This document shows, piece after piece, positions 11,578 to 23,170 of a DNA stretch of 64,000 nt. The translations under genes and the position numbers were made by a program. The stretch is from NCBI RefSeq assembly GCF_002127325.2, contig NC_035433.2, positions 11,212,645 to 11,276,644 of the forward strand, in the 5' to 3' direction. Source of the DNA: Helianthus annuus. Lineage: Eukaryota; Streptophyta; Magnoliopsida; Asterales; Asteraceae. The first letter of the stretch is position 1. Each line of letters starts with the position of its first letter. The notes beneath the pieces were generated by a model. That model was given only the letters and a program-made list of their open reading frames with translations, was not told the origin of the DNA and did no database searches.

Positions 11578-11798
11578 GGTTATACCTTCGTTTAATACAG
11601 ATAATGATTATTTAGTTGTCCAATCTAAGAAGATTATACCTTGGTGATAGATTATAAATACTTCTACAATTACATCAATATGAGGGAAACAAAAAGCAAA
11701 ACACGAAACACCAAGAGAGACTTTAATATTCAACAACTAAACAAATAACAACACCAAATGTTTCTAACTTAAACACAAATTGGATAACGATCCATAAT

Positions 11799-12859
11799 TT
11801 ACATATCCCGTGCCTCGACCATATCCGGTTCGTACGTAATCGTACTCAACTCCGTAGACTTCAAAATATTAACTGAAATAACAAATAAAATATAACTTTT
11901 ATTAAACTACATGAACCATTAGATCTAACTAATTATTAGAATGTTCATGTGTAAAGCATAACATACTATCTGGTAGATGAACCAACTTGAGACGTGATAC
12001 ATATATGATGGACCTTTGTTGCACGGCTCGAATGGAACGTATAACATCGGAAGGCTTCAGGGCAGACAAAAACAATTGTATTGTGTGACCACTGTATATT
12101 ACGATTTTGGGTTAAAGTTCTTCTAATAATAATATTTTCTTACATATAACGTAAATATTATGTTTGTAATATGTTAATAATAAATAATAACGTACGTCTT
12201 ATCTTGAAGAGAAAGTTCAAAACAACATCGATCACGTTTGCCTTCTATTATTCTCCCAACCACATCTAAAACCAAATCAGTTAAATCGTATAGACCATAT
12301 ATAAAGTTTTATATATTTAATAAAAATTATAGATAGAGAATTAATATGTACCAACAATATCCATTTGAGGTCTCCTGTCATGCTTCAATTCTATAATGGA
12401 AGGGACCAATGGATATAAAGAAGCACCCCTTGGAATCGTAAGCATAAGCGAAGAAAGCTTTGTATATTCGTTGATGACAATTTTCTTCTCGGACCAAACT
12501 AACACGTAATTCTGGTACTTTGGGCACTCAAGATAGTTGAGATTCTCAATTTGGAAATGATTCAACGAAAAAAAACCACCCATCAATGACGCGTCATTAT
12601 ATTTGTGTATCAAATTTTGTGGGACGAACGCAACAATTTTTTGTCTCTAAAATGAAAAGAAATTTAGTGGTGGAAAAACGCTTATATAACACAAAGTAAA
12701 TTAAAATAATGTTCTTACGTGTTGATCAAGAAATATAACCACTAATCTCTTTCCATCGACGTCATGCCAAATAAACTCCACCTTAACAAAGATTATATTA
12801 TACCATGCTCTATCATTTGTCAATGATGAAAATTCTTCAACGGAAAAATGATCAGACAT
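11799..12859 (-). CDS. Helitron RPA-like DNA-binding protein, 5 exons
   Basis: A replication protein A (RPA70/DUF223-type OB-fold) gene can be assembled from five exons: 12719-12859, 12352-12646, 12196-12265, 11967-12091 and 11799-11872. Every intron has GT and AG ends. The exons sum to 705 bases, giving 234 residues with no stop. It starts MSDHFSVEEFSSLTNDRAWY, with OB-fold-like features such as WHDVDGKRLVVIFLDQH and DVVGRIIEGKRDRCCFELSL. Plant Helitrons often carry such a gene beside Rep/helicase, presumably to coat single-stranded DNA during transposition. It lies about 220 bases upstream of the helicase on the same strand. The start codon is the first in-frame ATG of exon 1. Intact splice sites suggest recent selection or recent insertion. 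Confidence 0.75.
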
Positions 12860-13047
12860 ATCCTATTAAGTGTTCAATATTAGTTAACTAAAAAAATAAA
12901 AAATCCAGAAATAAAATTTAAACTAAAACATGATTAAAATTAAACAGCAACAAATTTAAATTTAAACTAATACATAATTAAAAGTTACATAATTAAGATT
13001 CAAACTAATTCGAGAAAAAAAAAACTACAGTCATCATAAAAGTTGTT

Positions 13048-13497
13048 CTAAGGTTCCCAAACCATTTTTTCATCCAATGGTGGTTCGTAAACCGCCCTAG
13101 GGTCAGTTTCGTACCCTTCAGCCCAGGTCGGTAGTTCTTGTGTTTGACTGTAGTTTTCCACATAAGGGGGGTTTGAAGGTGGAGGATGCATAGGAAGTAT
13201 AGGAGTGTTTGGCACCGGACGATGGCACCCCTCAATTTGTAGTCCACCAAATTGTAGTTGAGCGAAGGTATATTCATACGCCCAATTCAACTCTTCATCC
13301 GTCCAACCAAATGGATCATCATATTCAGGGTTTGCCAATGGAGGTGGGGTTGAAACCGAAGGTGGGGTTAAAACCGGAGGTGGGGTTGACACCGGAGGTG
13401 GGTTTGAAGTTAGAGGGTTTGAATCAGGAAGGTTTAAATGGTTTGTTGATCCTAGTGATTCAACGGGAATTGGATAACCACCGCCCATACCTCTCAA
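13048..13497 (-). CDS. Proline-rich ORF of unknown function
   Basis: A 149-residue ORF with an N-terminal proline-rich repeat (variants of PPPVSTPPPVLTPPSV, about residues 30-55) and a more ordinary second half containing FGWTDEELNWAYEY and PRAVYEPPLDEKMVWEP. No known domain is recognised. It lies upstream of the RPA-like gene on the same strand inside the Helitron. It may be an extra Helitron gene, a captured exon, or the end of a spliced gene. No flanking introns were resolved. Confidence 0.4.
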   Translation of the reverse strand: MRGMGGGYPIPVESLGSTNHLNLPDSNPLTSNPPPVSTPPPVLTPPSVSTPPPLANPEYDDPFGWTDEELNWAYEYTFAQLQFGGLQIEGCHRPVPNTPILPMHPPPSNPPYVENYSQTQELPTWAEGYETDPRAVYEPPLDEKMVWEP

Positions 13498-13822
13498 TTG
13501 ATATGTGTTTGGAGTGATTTGTAAACTGAAAAATACAAAAACAGAAATAGATAATACTTGAATTTAGAGTATCCAATTTATTTGACTACTTACTTTTTAG
13601 ACTTACATGGTTAGAAACTAATGTTGTTAACGGAAGATTATGTTGTACCACTGGTCATGGTTAATTTGTATTACGAAATATCCCTATTTTTTTCTCTTTA
13701 TTGAAATATTCTATGCAAGTTTCATCTCATGTATATAATCAAAACGGCGTTTTATTTTTACCACGTGTTTTAAACGTTAAAAGAAAACATATAAAATAAG
13801 AAATCCACATACATGAACACAT

Positions 13823-14600
13823 ACACATAATTACTATAACAATCAGCTTTGTGAATACAGTATTGTTTTAAATACAGTATTGTTTTGAATACAGTATTGT
13901 TTTGAACACAGTATTGTTTTGAATACAGTATTGTTTTGAATACAGTATTGTTTTGAATACAGCTTTGTGAATACAGTATTGTTTTGTGAATACGGCGTTT
14001 TATTTTGTTTTGAATACAGTATTGTTTTAAAAAAAATTCCTGTAATGATGAAGGAAAAGATCAAAATATAACAGAACAAAGTAAATGAATGAAAATATCA
14101 TAATTATCACAAAACCATGACACATATCAGTCCCAAAAATGAAGGAAAAGATCAAAATATAACAGAACAAAGTAAAATCAAAACTACAAAAACAATTTAC
14201 TATAATTTACACATACACATAATTACTATAACAATCAGCTTTGTGAATACAGTATTGTTTTAAATACAGTATTGTTTTGAGTACAGTATTGTTTTGAATA
14301 CAGTATTGTTTTGAATACAGTATTGTTTTGAATACAGTATTGTTTTGAATACAGTATTGTTTTGAATACAGCTTTGTGAATACAGTATTGTTTTGTGAAT
14401 ACGGCGTTTTATTTTGTTTTGAATACAGTACTGTTTTAAAAAAAATTCCTGTAATGATGAAGGAAAAGATCAAAATATAACAGAACAAAGTAAATGAACC
14501 TAAATATCATAATTATCACAAAACCATGACACATATCAGTCCCAAAAATGAAGGAAAAGATCAAAATATAACAGAACAAAGTAAAATCAAAACTACAAAA
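13823..14600. repeat. Duplicated block with 17-bp tandem repeats
   Basis: Two copies of a block of about 387 bp start near 13823 and 14210. Each contains a tandem run of the 17-mer GAATACAGTATTGTTTT with small variants (about 13853-14035 and 14239-14440). Both copies end with the shared GACACATATCAGTCCC segment that recurs through the rest of the Helitron. Confidence 0.85.
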
Positions 14601-15445
14601 ACAATTTATCCTTTCACTATCCCGAAAAATGAAAAAATATATCAAAACATCCCACAGAACAAAGTAAAATAAAAAGTACATAACAATTTATCTTTTCACT
14701 ATTCCATATCTAAAATTGACCTAACTATCATAATTTTCATTGAACTACAACACTTATCATCCCCAAAAATGACCTAAATATCATAATTATCACAAAACCA
14801 TGACACATATCAGTCCCAAAAATGAAGGAAAAGATCAAAATATAACAGAACAAAGTAAAATCAAAACTACAAAAACAATTTATCCTTTCACTATCCCGAA
14901 AAATGAAAAAATATATCAAAACATCCCACAGAACAAAGTAAAATAAAAAGTACATAACAATTTATCTTTTCACTATTCCATATCTAAAATTGACCTAACT
15001 ATCATAATTTTCATTGAACTACAACACTTATCATCCCCAAAAATGACCTAAATATCATAATTATCACAAAACCATGACACATATCAGTCCCAAAAATGAA
15101 GGAAAAGATCAAAATATAACAGAACAAAGTAAAATCAAAACTACAAAAACAATTTATCCTTTCACTATCCCGAAAAATGAAAAAATATATCAAAACATCC
15201 CACAGAACAAACTAAAATAAAAAGTACATAACAATCTATCTTTTCACTATTCCATATCTAAAATTGACCTAACTATCATAATTTTCATTGAACTACAACA
15301 CTTATCATCCCCAAAAATGACCTAAATATCATAATTATCACAAAACCATGACACATATCAGTCCCAAAAATGAAGGAAAAGATCAAAATATAACAGAACA
15401 AAGTAAAATCAAAACTACAAAAACAATTTATCCTTTCACTATGTC
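14505..15445. repeat. Tandem repeats of about 275 bp
   Basis: The marker GACACATATCAGTCCC recurs near 14528, 14802, 15077 and 15347, giving a period of 270-275 bp. Each unit holds AACAGAACAAAGTAAAATC and CCTTTCACTAT segments. The copies are nearly identical by eye. Short ORFs read through these units are an effect of the repetition. Confidence 0.85.
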
Positions 15446-16095
15446 ATATTTGAAAGAACTTACAACAATGCAAGAGGGAGATGTGAAAAGCCGACAAAAA
15501 TTTTAAAACCTTGATGTGAGAGCCGAGAAACAACGCAAGATCCGAATGCAAAGAGTTGATATATTCTGAAATCGAAGTAAATAGAAGTTGTTAAGTTGAT
15601 GTTTTGAAAGTAGGATTATTCAACTGAGATAAACTTACAATTTCAGTTGAGTGTAGTTGAGAGTTTGTAAAGTGTGAGTAGAGTGTAGATATCTCTGGAT
15701 TATTTATAGAGACTGAAGGAAGCAGTGCTGTCTTTCAAACAGTGTATGGAAGAGTGTTGATATATTATAGAGACTGCAGCAAGCAAGCTGTCTTTCACAC
15801 AAAAGTAAAGTGTTGTTTTTTCCTGTAGATTGTACTTCCCTGCTTTTGGCATCCCTTTTTGTCAGATGTGTGAGCATTGAGAGAGAAAGCATATGGTGAT
15901 CCGTGTGAAGTCAAATGGACGGTCCCGATCTTGATCCCTTTTTGTCTGTAGCATAAGTCAAATGGGTTAAGATCAGTTAAAAAACAAAAAGCATAAAAAT
16001 AACAAAACACATCAAAAAACAGAGAATATAGTCAAGTTTATATTCTCTCAGTAGCATAGCATGTTAAAAATTAATATTCAAGGCTTAGAAATTAC
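15446..16095. other. Helitron spacer, no gene seen
   Basis: Non-repetitive spacer except for 15861-15940. That segment is repeated almost exactly at about 18662-18737 (GAGAGAAAGCATATGGTGAT and onward), so the two copies bracket the captured exon region. Confidence 0.45.
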
Positions 16096-16180
16096 CAAAA
16101 AAGAGCGAAAAACCGACTGAATTCGAATCTCAGCCCATTCTTGACACTAATGCTCCGTTAGTTCTCGCAAAGTCAACCAT
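16096..16180 (-). pseudogene. IQ-motif exon fragment, IQD-like
   Basis: On the minus strand the frame CQEWAEIRIQSVFRSFL runs to a GT donor at 16095. This resembles the start of the IQ67 domain of plant IQD calmodulin-binding proteins (typically EWAAIRIQ.AFRGFL). In that family a conserved phase-0 intron follows at this point, and the donor here falls in the same place. An in-frame TAG lies seven codons upstream of RIQ. I read it as a captured, broken exon inside the Helitron. The match is short, so the family call is tentative. Confidence 0.35.
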
Positions 16181-16352
16181 CATAAAAAGAAATCAAGTAT
16201 TAGTAAAGATTTGATATTAGTTATAACCAGTACACTATTAACTTAAAATAAATTTAATATAAATCACATTTTGTCAAGTTGCAAATATAAAAAGCTTTAT
16301 TATAAACAAAAAAGAAAAGAAAATTGATGAATGATGATAAACTTTACTTTAC

Positions 16353-16696
16353 CTCTGCTTGAGTGAGCATGAGACCACTAAGTGAGGGAACATTCTGCAT
16401 ATGAAGCCCCCATCGATTCGAATGAAGCAGCGTTCAGCGTCGCCAAAGCCAATTCCGAGACTCTCCAAGCAGATACACTTTCTCCGGCAGCCAGAAGATC
16501 GGAGTGAGCTTGTTCTGTAATAATAGTGATCGTGACAGTCGTTAACCAAAGGTATAACTAATTAAATTCAGATCCTAAAAAAAGGTTTCCTTGCGAGTTG
16601 CGAGTGACATACCTGAGTCGATTCATCACAAAACACATGCGAAAATCCTTCGTAAACCTCAGATTTCGTCCTTCGAACATCCGTCAACCGCTTCAC
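16353..16696 (-). pseudogene. Two captured exons, possibly NO VEIN-like
   Basis: Exon 16613-16696 (28 codons, VKRLTDVRRTKSEVYEGFS and onward) has an AG acceptor and GT donor. Exon 16353-16514 follows, with AHSDLLAAGESVSAWRV and, after an apparent one-base insertion, MQNVPSLSGLMLTQAE before a GT donor. The last stretch recalls a segment of plant NO VEIN-type ATPase proteins, from memory and not searched. The exon phases do not join cleanly, which adds to the evidence for decay. Both lie inside the Helitron on the minus strand and the first is copied twice more downstream in the tandem array. Function is lost; the source family is tentative. Confidence 0.45.
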
Positions 16697-16729
16697 CTGA
16701 AAAGTAAGAATCGCAAAAGAACATGGTAA

Positions 16730-18425
16730 GATATATAACACTCATTGCAACTTATCAGAACATCAAACGGATCCCTTGTTCAAATCTGTGGATCCCTTGC
16801 CAGATAAAGCTTGTGATACATCTCATGAAACCCTAGATCTGCTCATCGAGCATCCCACAGAACAAACTAAAATCAAAAATACATAACAATCTATCTTTTC
16901 ACAATTCCATATCTAAATGACCTAAATATCATAATTATCACACAACCATGACACATATCAGTCCCAAAAATGAAGGAAAAGATCAAAATATAACAGAACA
17001 AAGTAAAATCAAAACTACAAAAACAATTTATCCTTTCACTATGTCATATCTGAAATTAATCTAACTATCATCACCAAAAATACAAATTCAAATATCACAA
17101 AACTTTCAACCTAATTTGAAATAACCGCATCTACTAACAAATCTACATCAAGATTAAAGATAAGAATCACAAAAGAACATGGTAAGATATATAACACTCA
17201 TTGCAACTTATCAGAACATCAAACGGATCCCTTGTTCAAATCTGTGGATCCCTTGCCAGATAAAGCTTGTGATACATCTCATGAAACCCTAGATCTGCTC
17301 ATCGAGCATCCCACAGAACAAACTAAAATCAAAAATACATAACAATCTATCTTTTCACAATTCCATATCTAAATGACCTAAATATCATAATTATCACACA
17401 ACCATGACACTTATCAGTCCCAAAAATGAAGGAAAAGATCAAAATATAACAGAACAAAGTAAAATCAAAACTACAAAAACAATTTATCCTTTCACTATGT
17501 CATATCTGAAATTAATCTAACTATCATCACCAAAAATCCAAATTCAAATATCACAAAACTTTCAACCTAATTTGAAATAACCGCATCTACTAACAAATCT
17601 ACATCAAGATTAAAGATAAGAATCACAAAAGAACATGGTAAGATATATAACACTCATTGCAACTTATCAGAACATCAAACGGATCCCTTGTTCAAATCTG
17701 TGGATCCCTTGCCAGATAAAGCTTGTGATACATCTCATGAAACCCTAGATCTGCTCATCGAGCATCCCACAGAACAAACTAAAATCAAAAATACATAACA
17801 ATCTATCTTTTCACTATTCCATATCTAAATGACCTAAATATCATAATTATCACACAACCATGACACTTATCAGTCCCAAAAATGAAGGAAAAGATCAAAA
17901 TATAACAGAACAAAGTAAAATCAAAACTACAAAAACAATTTATCCTTTCACTATGTCATATCTGAAATTAATCTAACTATCATCACCAAAAATACAAATT
18001 CAAATATCACAAAACTATCAACCTAATTTGAAATAACCGCATCTACTAACAAATCTACATCAAGATTAAAGATAAATCAACATTTAGAACCTAACCTGAG
18101 TCGATTCATCACAAAACACATGCGAAACTCCTTCGTAAACCTCAGATTTCGTCCTTCGAACATCCGTCAACCGCTTCACCTGAAAAGTAAGAATCACAAA
18201 AGAACATGGTAAGATATCTACTAACAAATCTACATCAAGATTAAAGATAAATCAACATTTAGAACCTAACCTGAGTCGATTCATCACAAAACACATGAGA
18301 AAATCCTTCGTAAACCTCAGATTTCGTCCTTCGAACATCCGTCAACCGCTTCACCTGAAAAGTAAGAATCACAAAAGAACATGGTAAGATATCTACTAAC
18401 AAATCTACATCAAGATTAAAGATAA
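16730..18425. repeat. Tandem array with amplified captured exon
   Basis: Units of about 458 bp (marker GACAC[A/T]TATCAGTCCC near 16948, 17408 and 17866) are followed by units of about 176 bp. The shorter units contain further copies of the exon at 16613-16696, at about 18097-18180 and 18273-18356. These keep the same CAG/GTGAAGCGG and CTCAG/GT junctions on the minus strand, though the context of the second junction varies slightly. Confidence 0.85.
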
Positions 18426-18898
18426 AGCAACTTATCAGAACATCAAACGGATCCCTTGTTCAAATCTGTGGATCCCTTGCCAGATAAAACGGATCCCTTG
18501 TTCAAATCTGTGGATCCCTTGCCAGAACATCTCATGAAACCCTTGATCTGCTCATCAAACGGATCTGGTGATAGATTCAAACGGATCTGGTGATAGATCT
18601 CACGAAACCCTAGATCGCCGAGAAGAGAGAGAAGAGAGAGAGAAGATCTGATGTTGTTTTGTGAGATGTGTGAGCATTGAGAGAGAAAGCATATGGTGAT
18701 CCGTGTGAAGTCAAATGGACGGTCCCGATCTTGATCCGTGTGAGAAAGTTAAACAATTGGACGGCAGATGTATAACCTTGTAAAGGGTAAATGGTTTTGT
18801 GTTTTCTTGTGCCTTAACAGCTGTACATTGTGCATTAAGTGTTTTTTCAACACCTTGTTCAATTACCATCTTGTCCTTCACATATCCTTATTAAAGTA

Positions 18899-18899
<1 letters not shown>
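18426..18899. other. Helitron 5' region
   Basis: Contains a short direct repeat of GGATCCCTTGTTCAAATCTG (near 18449 and 18489), GA-rich sequence, and the second copy of the 15861-15940 segment. It then runs into CCTTATTAAAGTAGTATATA at the TA tract, which is the likely Helitron 5' side. No gene is seen. Confidence 0.45.

Positions 18900-18966
<67 letters not shown>
18900..18966. repeat. (TA)n at the right edge of the Helitron
   Basis: About 33 uninterrupted TA units. With the shorter run at 7936-7962 it forms the presumed TA-microsatellite target of the Helitron. Confidence 0.9.
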
Positions 18967-18970
<4 letters not shown>

Positions 18971-19597
18971 AGTGGCAAAAGGATACCCAATCGTTAAAAC
19001 ACATAGCAAGGAAAAAAGCCACATTCAATTTCCATCAAACATGCAAGTATACGCGATCGAACAATCAACAATGCTGAAACAAATATCAAAATAAGCATCA
19101 TAAAAAATTAATTACCATACAACAGTTCCATGTCCACTCGGTTAGATCTCCCCAATAACTCGAAACCGCAGCCTGATCACAGTTCCGATATCGGCCTATT
19201 TCATCAACCAGGCCTTCAGCACCGACTCCCGCGGCAGAGCTCATCATCATTTGAGCGATTGAAATTATTAACATATAAATTAGACACAAAACAATAAAAT
19301 TAAAGGTTACAATAGAGAATCAGTAAGACAATGTTTAGAATGAACCTGGATTCTAGAAAAGGGCAATTTAGGGTTTTGCGAAGGGAAGAGGATATTGCCT
19401 ACAGCCTGGCCAAAACCATGTTTCTGAATTCTGAATCAAAACCTGCGATTATTTGAACATTTTTTTGTAGGATCTGAAGCACCAAAACATGATTCCAAGA
19501 GTCGACGTTCCTGGCTTCTGTTTCTCGTCTCTCTCTACATCATGAAGCACTCTCATTTTCCCTTTAATCTGTCCCACAAATAACAACTTAATTAAAA
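18967..19597. other. No certain gene
   Basis: Contains a short minus-strand open frame (19098-19289, with MMMSSAAGVGAEGLVDEIG) that could be an exon fragment but matches nothing I recognise. It also holds sequence continuing past the end of the callose synthase homology. Confidence 0.3.
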
Positions 19598-19974
19598 AAA
19601 CCCTGCATATATATCTTCGCTGATATTAATAACATGTGATGCCTTACTTATTCCACCTCGAGAAATATGAAATATTCAGTCAAAGACATGAGGATGTCCA
19701 TAATGCATTCGCACTCTGCAATATAAACCAATAAATTGAAATATTAGAATCTCACTTCGTTAACTGAAATTTTTAAGAGACAAAAATACAAAGATGGTCC
19801 CTGTGGTTAACTAAATTTTGAATTTGGTCCCTCGCTTTTCAAAAGTACACGAACGGTCACTGTGGTTCGCACTTTGTACTCATTTAGTCCCCAGCTTACA
19901 AATCTAAAGGTTTTAGCATGTCTAAGTTAGGGACTAAATGCATTACAAAGGGCAAACCACTACTAGAAAACTAC

Positions 19975-21560
19975 ATATTTTTCTACAAAAGTTTCCCACA
20001 AATTTCCCACAACTCAAATTTTGTTACAATTTTTCTACAGTTTTCTCGCAAAAAAGAAAACCAAAAAAAATCCAAAACTTTTCTTCAATTTTCCGACAAA
20101 ATTGTCACACAACTACCAATTGTAGCATTTTCGTCACAACATTAATTGGCTTTTCGACAAAATTTCGACAAAAAACATTAAAATCTTGTATTATTTGTAC
20201 CCACAACAAAATAAATAATTTAAAAAATAAAATTTCTAATTTTGTCTGAAAGTTGTAGCAAATTGACACCACTTCCTACGGATTTTCGACAAAAAAAAGT
20301 TAATTTATTTGTTATTTATCAATTTTAGAAATACAAATAATTTTTAAAATAAAATATTAAATTTGTCGGAAATTGGTAGCAAATTTACACTAGTTGCTAC
20401 GGATTTCCCACAAAAAATAAGTTAATTTATTTTTTATTGTTCAGTTTTAGAAAAATAGATAATTTTAAAATAATACGTTACATTTGTCTAAAATTTGTAG
20501 CAAACTGACACCACTTGCTACAGATTTTCGACAAAAAAAGTTAATTTATTTGTTACTTATCAATTTTAGAAAAATAAATAATTTTTAAAAATAAAATGTT
20601 ACATTTGTCGGAAATTTGTAGCCAATTAGCACTAGTTACTACAGATTTCCTACAAAAAATAAGTTAATTTATTTTTTATTATTCAATTTTAGAAAAATAG
20701 ATAATTTTAAAATAATACGTTAAATTTGTCTAAAATTTGTAGCAAACTGACACCACTTGCTACAGATTTTCGACAAAAAAAATATTTATTTGTTACTTAA
20801 CAATTTTAGAAATATAAATAATTTTTAAAAATAAAAATGTTAAATTTGTCAGAAATTTGTAGCAAATTAGCACTAGTTACTACAGATTTCCTACAAAATA
20901 GTTATTTTATTTGTCAATGTTAATTTTGTCAGGAATTTGTAGCAAACTAACACACCAGTTGCTACAGATTTCCTACAAAAAAATATACATTTATTTTTTA
21001 TTTATCAAATTTTTAAAAAATATATAATTTTGAAAGTAAAATTTTACATTTGTCGATAATTTGTAGGAAATTGACAATAGTTTCTACAAAATTCCTACAG
21101 ACAGAAAGTTATTTTATTTGCTATTTATCAAATTTAGAAAAACTTATATTTTTAAAAAATAAAATGTTAAATTTGTCAGAAATTTGTAGCAAACTAACAC
21201 CAGTTGCTACACATTTCCTACAAACAAAATATACTTTTATTTGTTGGTTATCAATTATAAAAAAACATATAATTTTGAAAATAAAATTTTACATTTGTCG
21301 ATAATTTATAGGAAATTGACAACAGTTCCTACAAATTTCCTACAAACAGAAAGTTATTTAATTTGCTATTTATCAAATTTAGAAAAACATGTATTTTTAA
21401 AAAAATAAATCTTAAATTTGTCAGAAATGTATGTGTAGCAAATTATCACCGGTTGCTACAGATTTCCTTAAAAACAATATTATATTTGTTAATTGTCAAT
21501 TATAAAAAATCATATAATTTTAAAAAATAAAATGTTAAATTTATCAATAATTTGTAGCAA
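19975..21560. repeat. CACTA left subterminal repeats, about 121 bp
   Basis: Roughly a dozen units spaced about 121-124 bp apart contain TTTGTCNGAAATTTGTAGC and GCTACAGATTT. One interval, near 20875-20955, is short at about 80 bp. In the left half units alternate between CACTTGCTAC and ACTAGTTRCTAC types, giving a dimeric period near 242 bp. Shorter inverted counterparts occur at the right end. Confidence 0.8.
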
Positions 21561-21588
21561 TTGACCCCTGTTGAGGAAGAATTACGGG

Positions 21589-23170
21589 CGCGATACCATA
21601 CCATACAATACCATACCATTCCATACCATAGTACACTATACTATATGATACGATACGATACGATCCTACACTGTACGATACGATACTATACTATACCATC
21701 CTACACTATACTATACCATCCTACACTATACTATACTATACGATACTATACTATACCATCCTATACCATACCATACCATACCATACCATACCATACCATA
21801 CCATACCATACCATACCATACCATACCATACCATACCATACCATACCATACCATACCATACCATACCATACCATACCATACCATACCATACCATACCATA
21901 CCATACGATACTATACTATACTATATGATACCATGCCATGATATACTATATATACCATACTATACTGTATGATGCCATACGATCCTATGCCACACAACAC
22001 GACACTGTATTACTATATACCATACAGTACGATGCCATATGATCCTATGCCACACAACACGACACTGTATTACTATATACCATACTGTACGATGCCATAC
22101 GATCCTATACCATACAACATGACACTGTATTACTATATACCATACTGTACGATGCCATACGATCATATACCATACAACACGACACTATACTACACCACAC
22201 AATACTATACGATACTATACTATACGATACTATATTATGTGATACTATACAATACAATACGATATGATACCATACCATACCATACCACTACAATACAATA
22301 CACAGTACTATACTATACTATACTATACTACACTACACTACACTACACTACACTACACTACACTACACTACACTACACTACACTACACTACACTACACTA
22401 CACTACACTACACTACACTACACTACACTACACTACACTACACTACACTACACTACACTACACTACACTACACTACACTACACTACACTACACTACACTA
22501 CACTACACTACACTACACTACACTACCCTACCCTACCCTACCCTACCCTACACTACACTACACTACCCTACCCTACCCTACACTACACTACACTACACTA
22601 CACTACACTACACTACACTACACTACACTACACTACACTACACTACACTACACTACACTACACTACACTACACTACACTACACTACACTACACTACACTA
22701 CACTACACTACACTACACTACACTACACTACACTACACTACACTACACTACACTACACTACACTACACGATACAATACGACACTATACGACACCCTATTA
22801 CATTGTACTATACGATACGATACCCTACTATATTATACTATACTATACGATACGGTAAGATACGATACGGTACGGTAAGATACGATACGGTACGGTACGA
22901 TACGGTAAGATACGATACGATACGGTACGGTACGATACTACACTGTACTGCACTGCACACGACACTATATTACTATACAATACTATACTATACTATACGA
23001 TACTATACAATACGATACCAAGCTACGATACTATACTATAGGATACGATACGATACCATTCCATACCATACTATATTAGACTTTATTATACTAGGCTATA
23101 TCATACTATAACTAAGATACAACACGATGCGATATTATATGATACCATATAATAAGATATTAACAAACAA
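21589..23170. repeat. Pentanucleotide satellite inside the CACTA element
   Basis: About 1.5 kb built almost entirely of 5-bp units. There is a pure (CCATA)n block (about 21761-21904), then four copies of a 60-bp higher-order unit (starting at 21971, 22031, 22091 and 22151). A long (CACTA)n block follows (about 22327-22766) with two CCCTA islands, and the edges are mixed units such as CGATA and CGGTA. The unit length of 5 makes long open frames that are not genes. Confidence 0.95.

Larger units (their letters stand above)
7963..18899 (-). mobile_element. Autonomous-type Helitron with captured exons
   Basis: The element reads right to left. Its 3' end at 7963 shows the CTAG terminus preceded by a GC-rich hairpin. 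It encodes the two proteins typical of plant Helitrons: a Rep/PIF1-type helicase (8401-11577) and an RPA-like single-strand DNA-binding protein (11799-12859). Upstream are a proline-rich ORF, tandem repeats and captured exon fragments. Both flanks are (TA)n. The 5' end is inferred from the right-hand TA tract near 18900. The canonical TC start is not seen there (the minus strand reads TACTACTTTAAT), so the right boundary is less certain than the left. Confidence 0.7.

Noticed and set aside
13843..15193. Repeated minus-strand frames beginning MFCYILIFSF or MYFLFYFVLW
   Set aside because: They fall on Helitron tandem repeat units, recur with each unit and have a low-complexity hydrophobic composition.
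21760..22770. Possible CRISPR-like or centromeric repeat array
   Set aside because: Units are 5 bp with no spacers, and the sequence is plant. It is a simple satellite inside a CACTA element.
21969..23111. Open frame of 380 residues rich in LHYTT repeats
   Set aside because: It is pentanucleotide satellite read in frame. Units of 5 bp give a 15-bp period without stops. Overlapping frames are equally open and there is no start context or domain.
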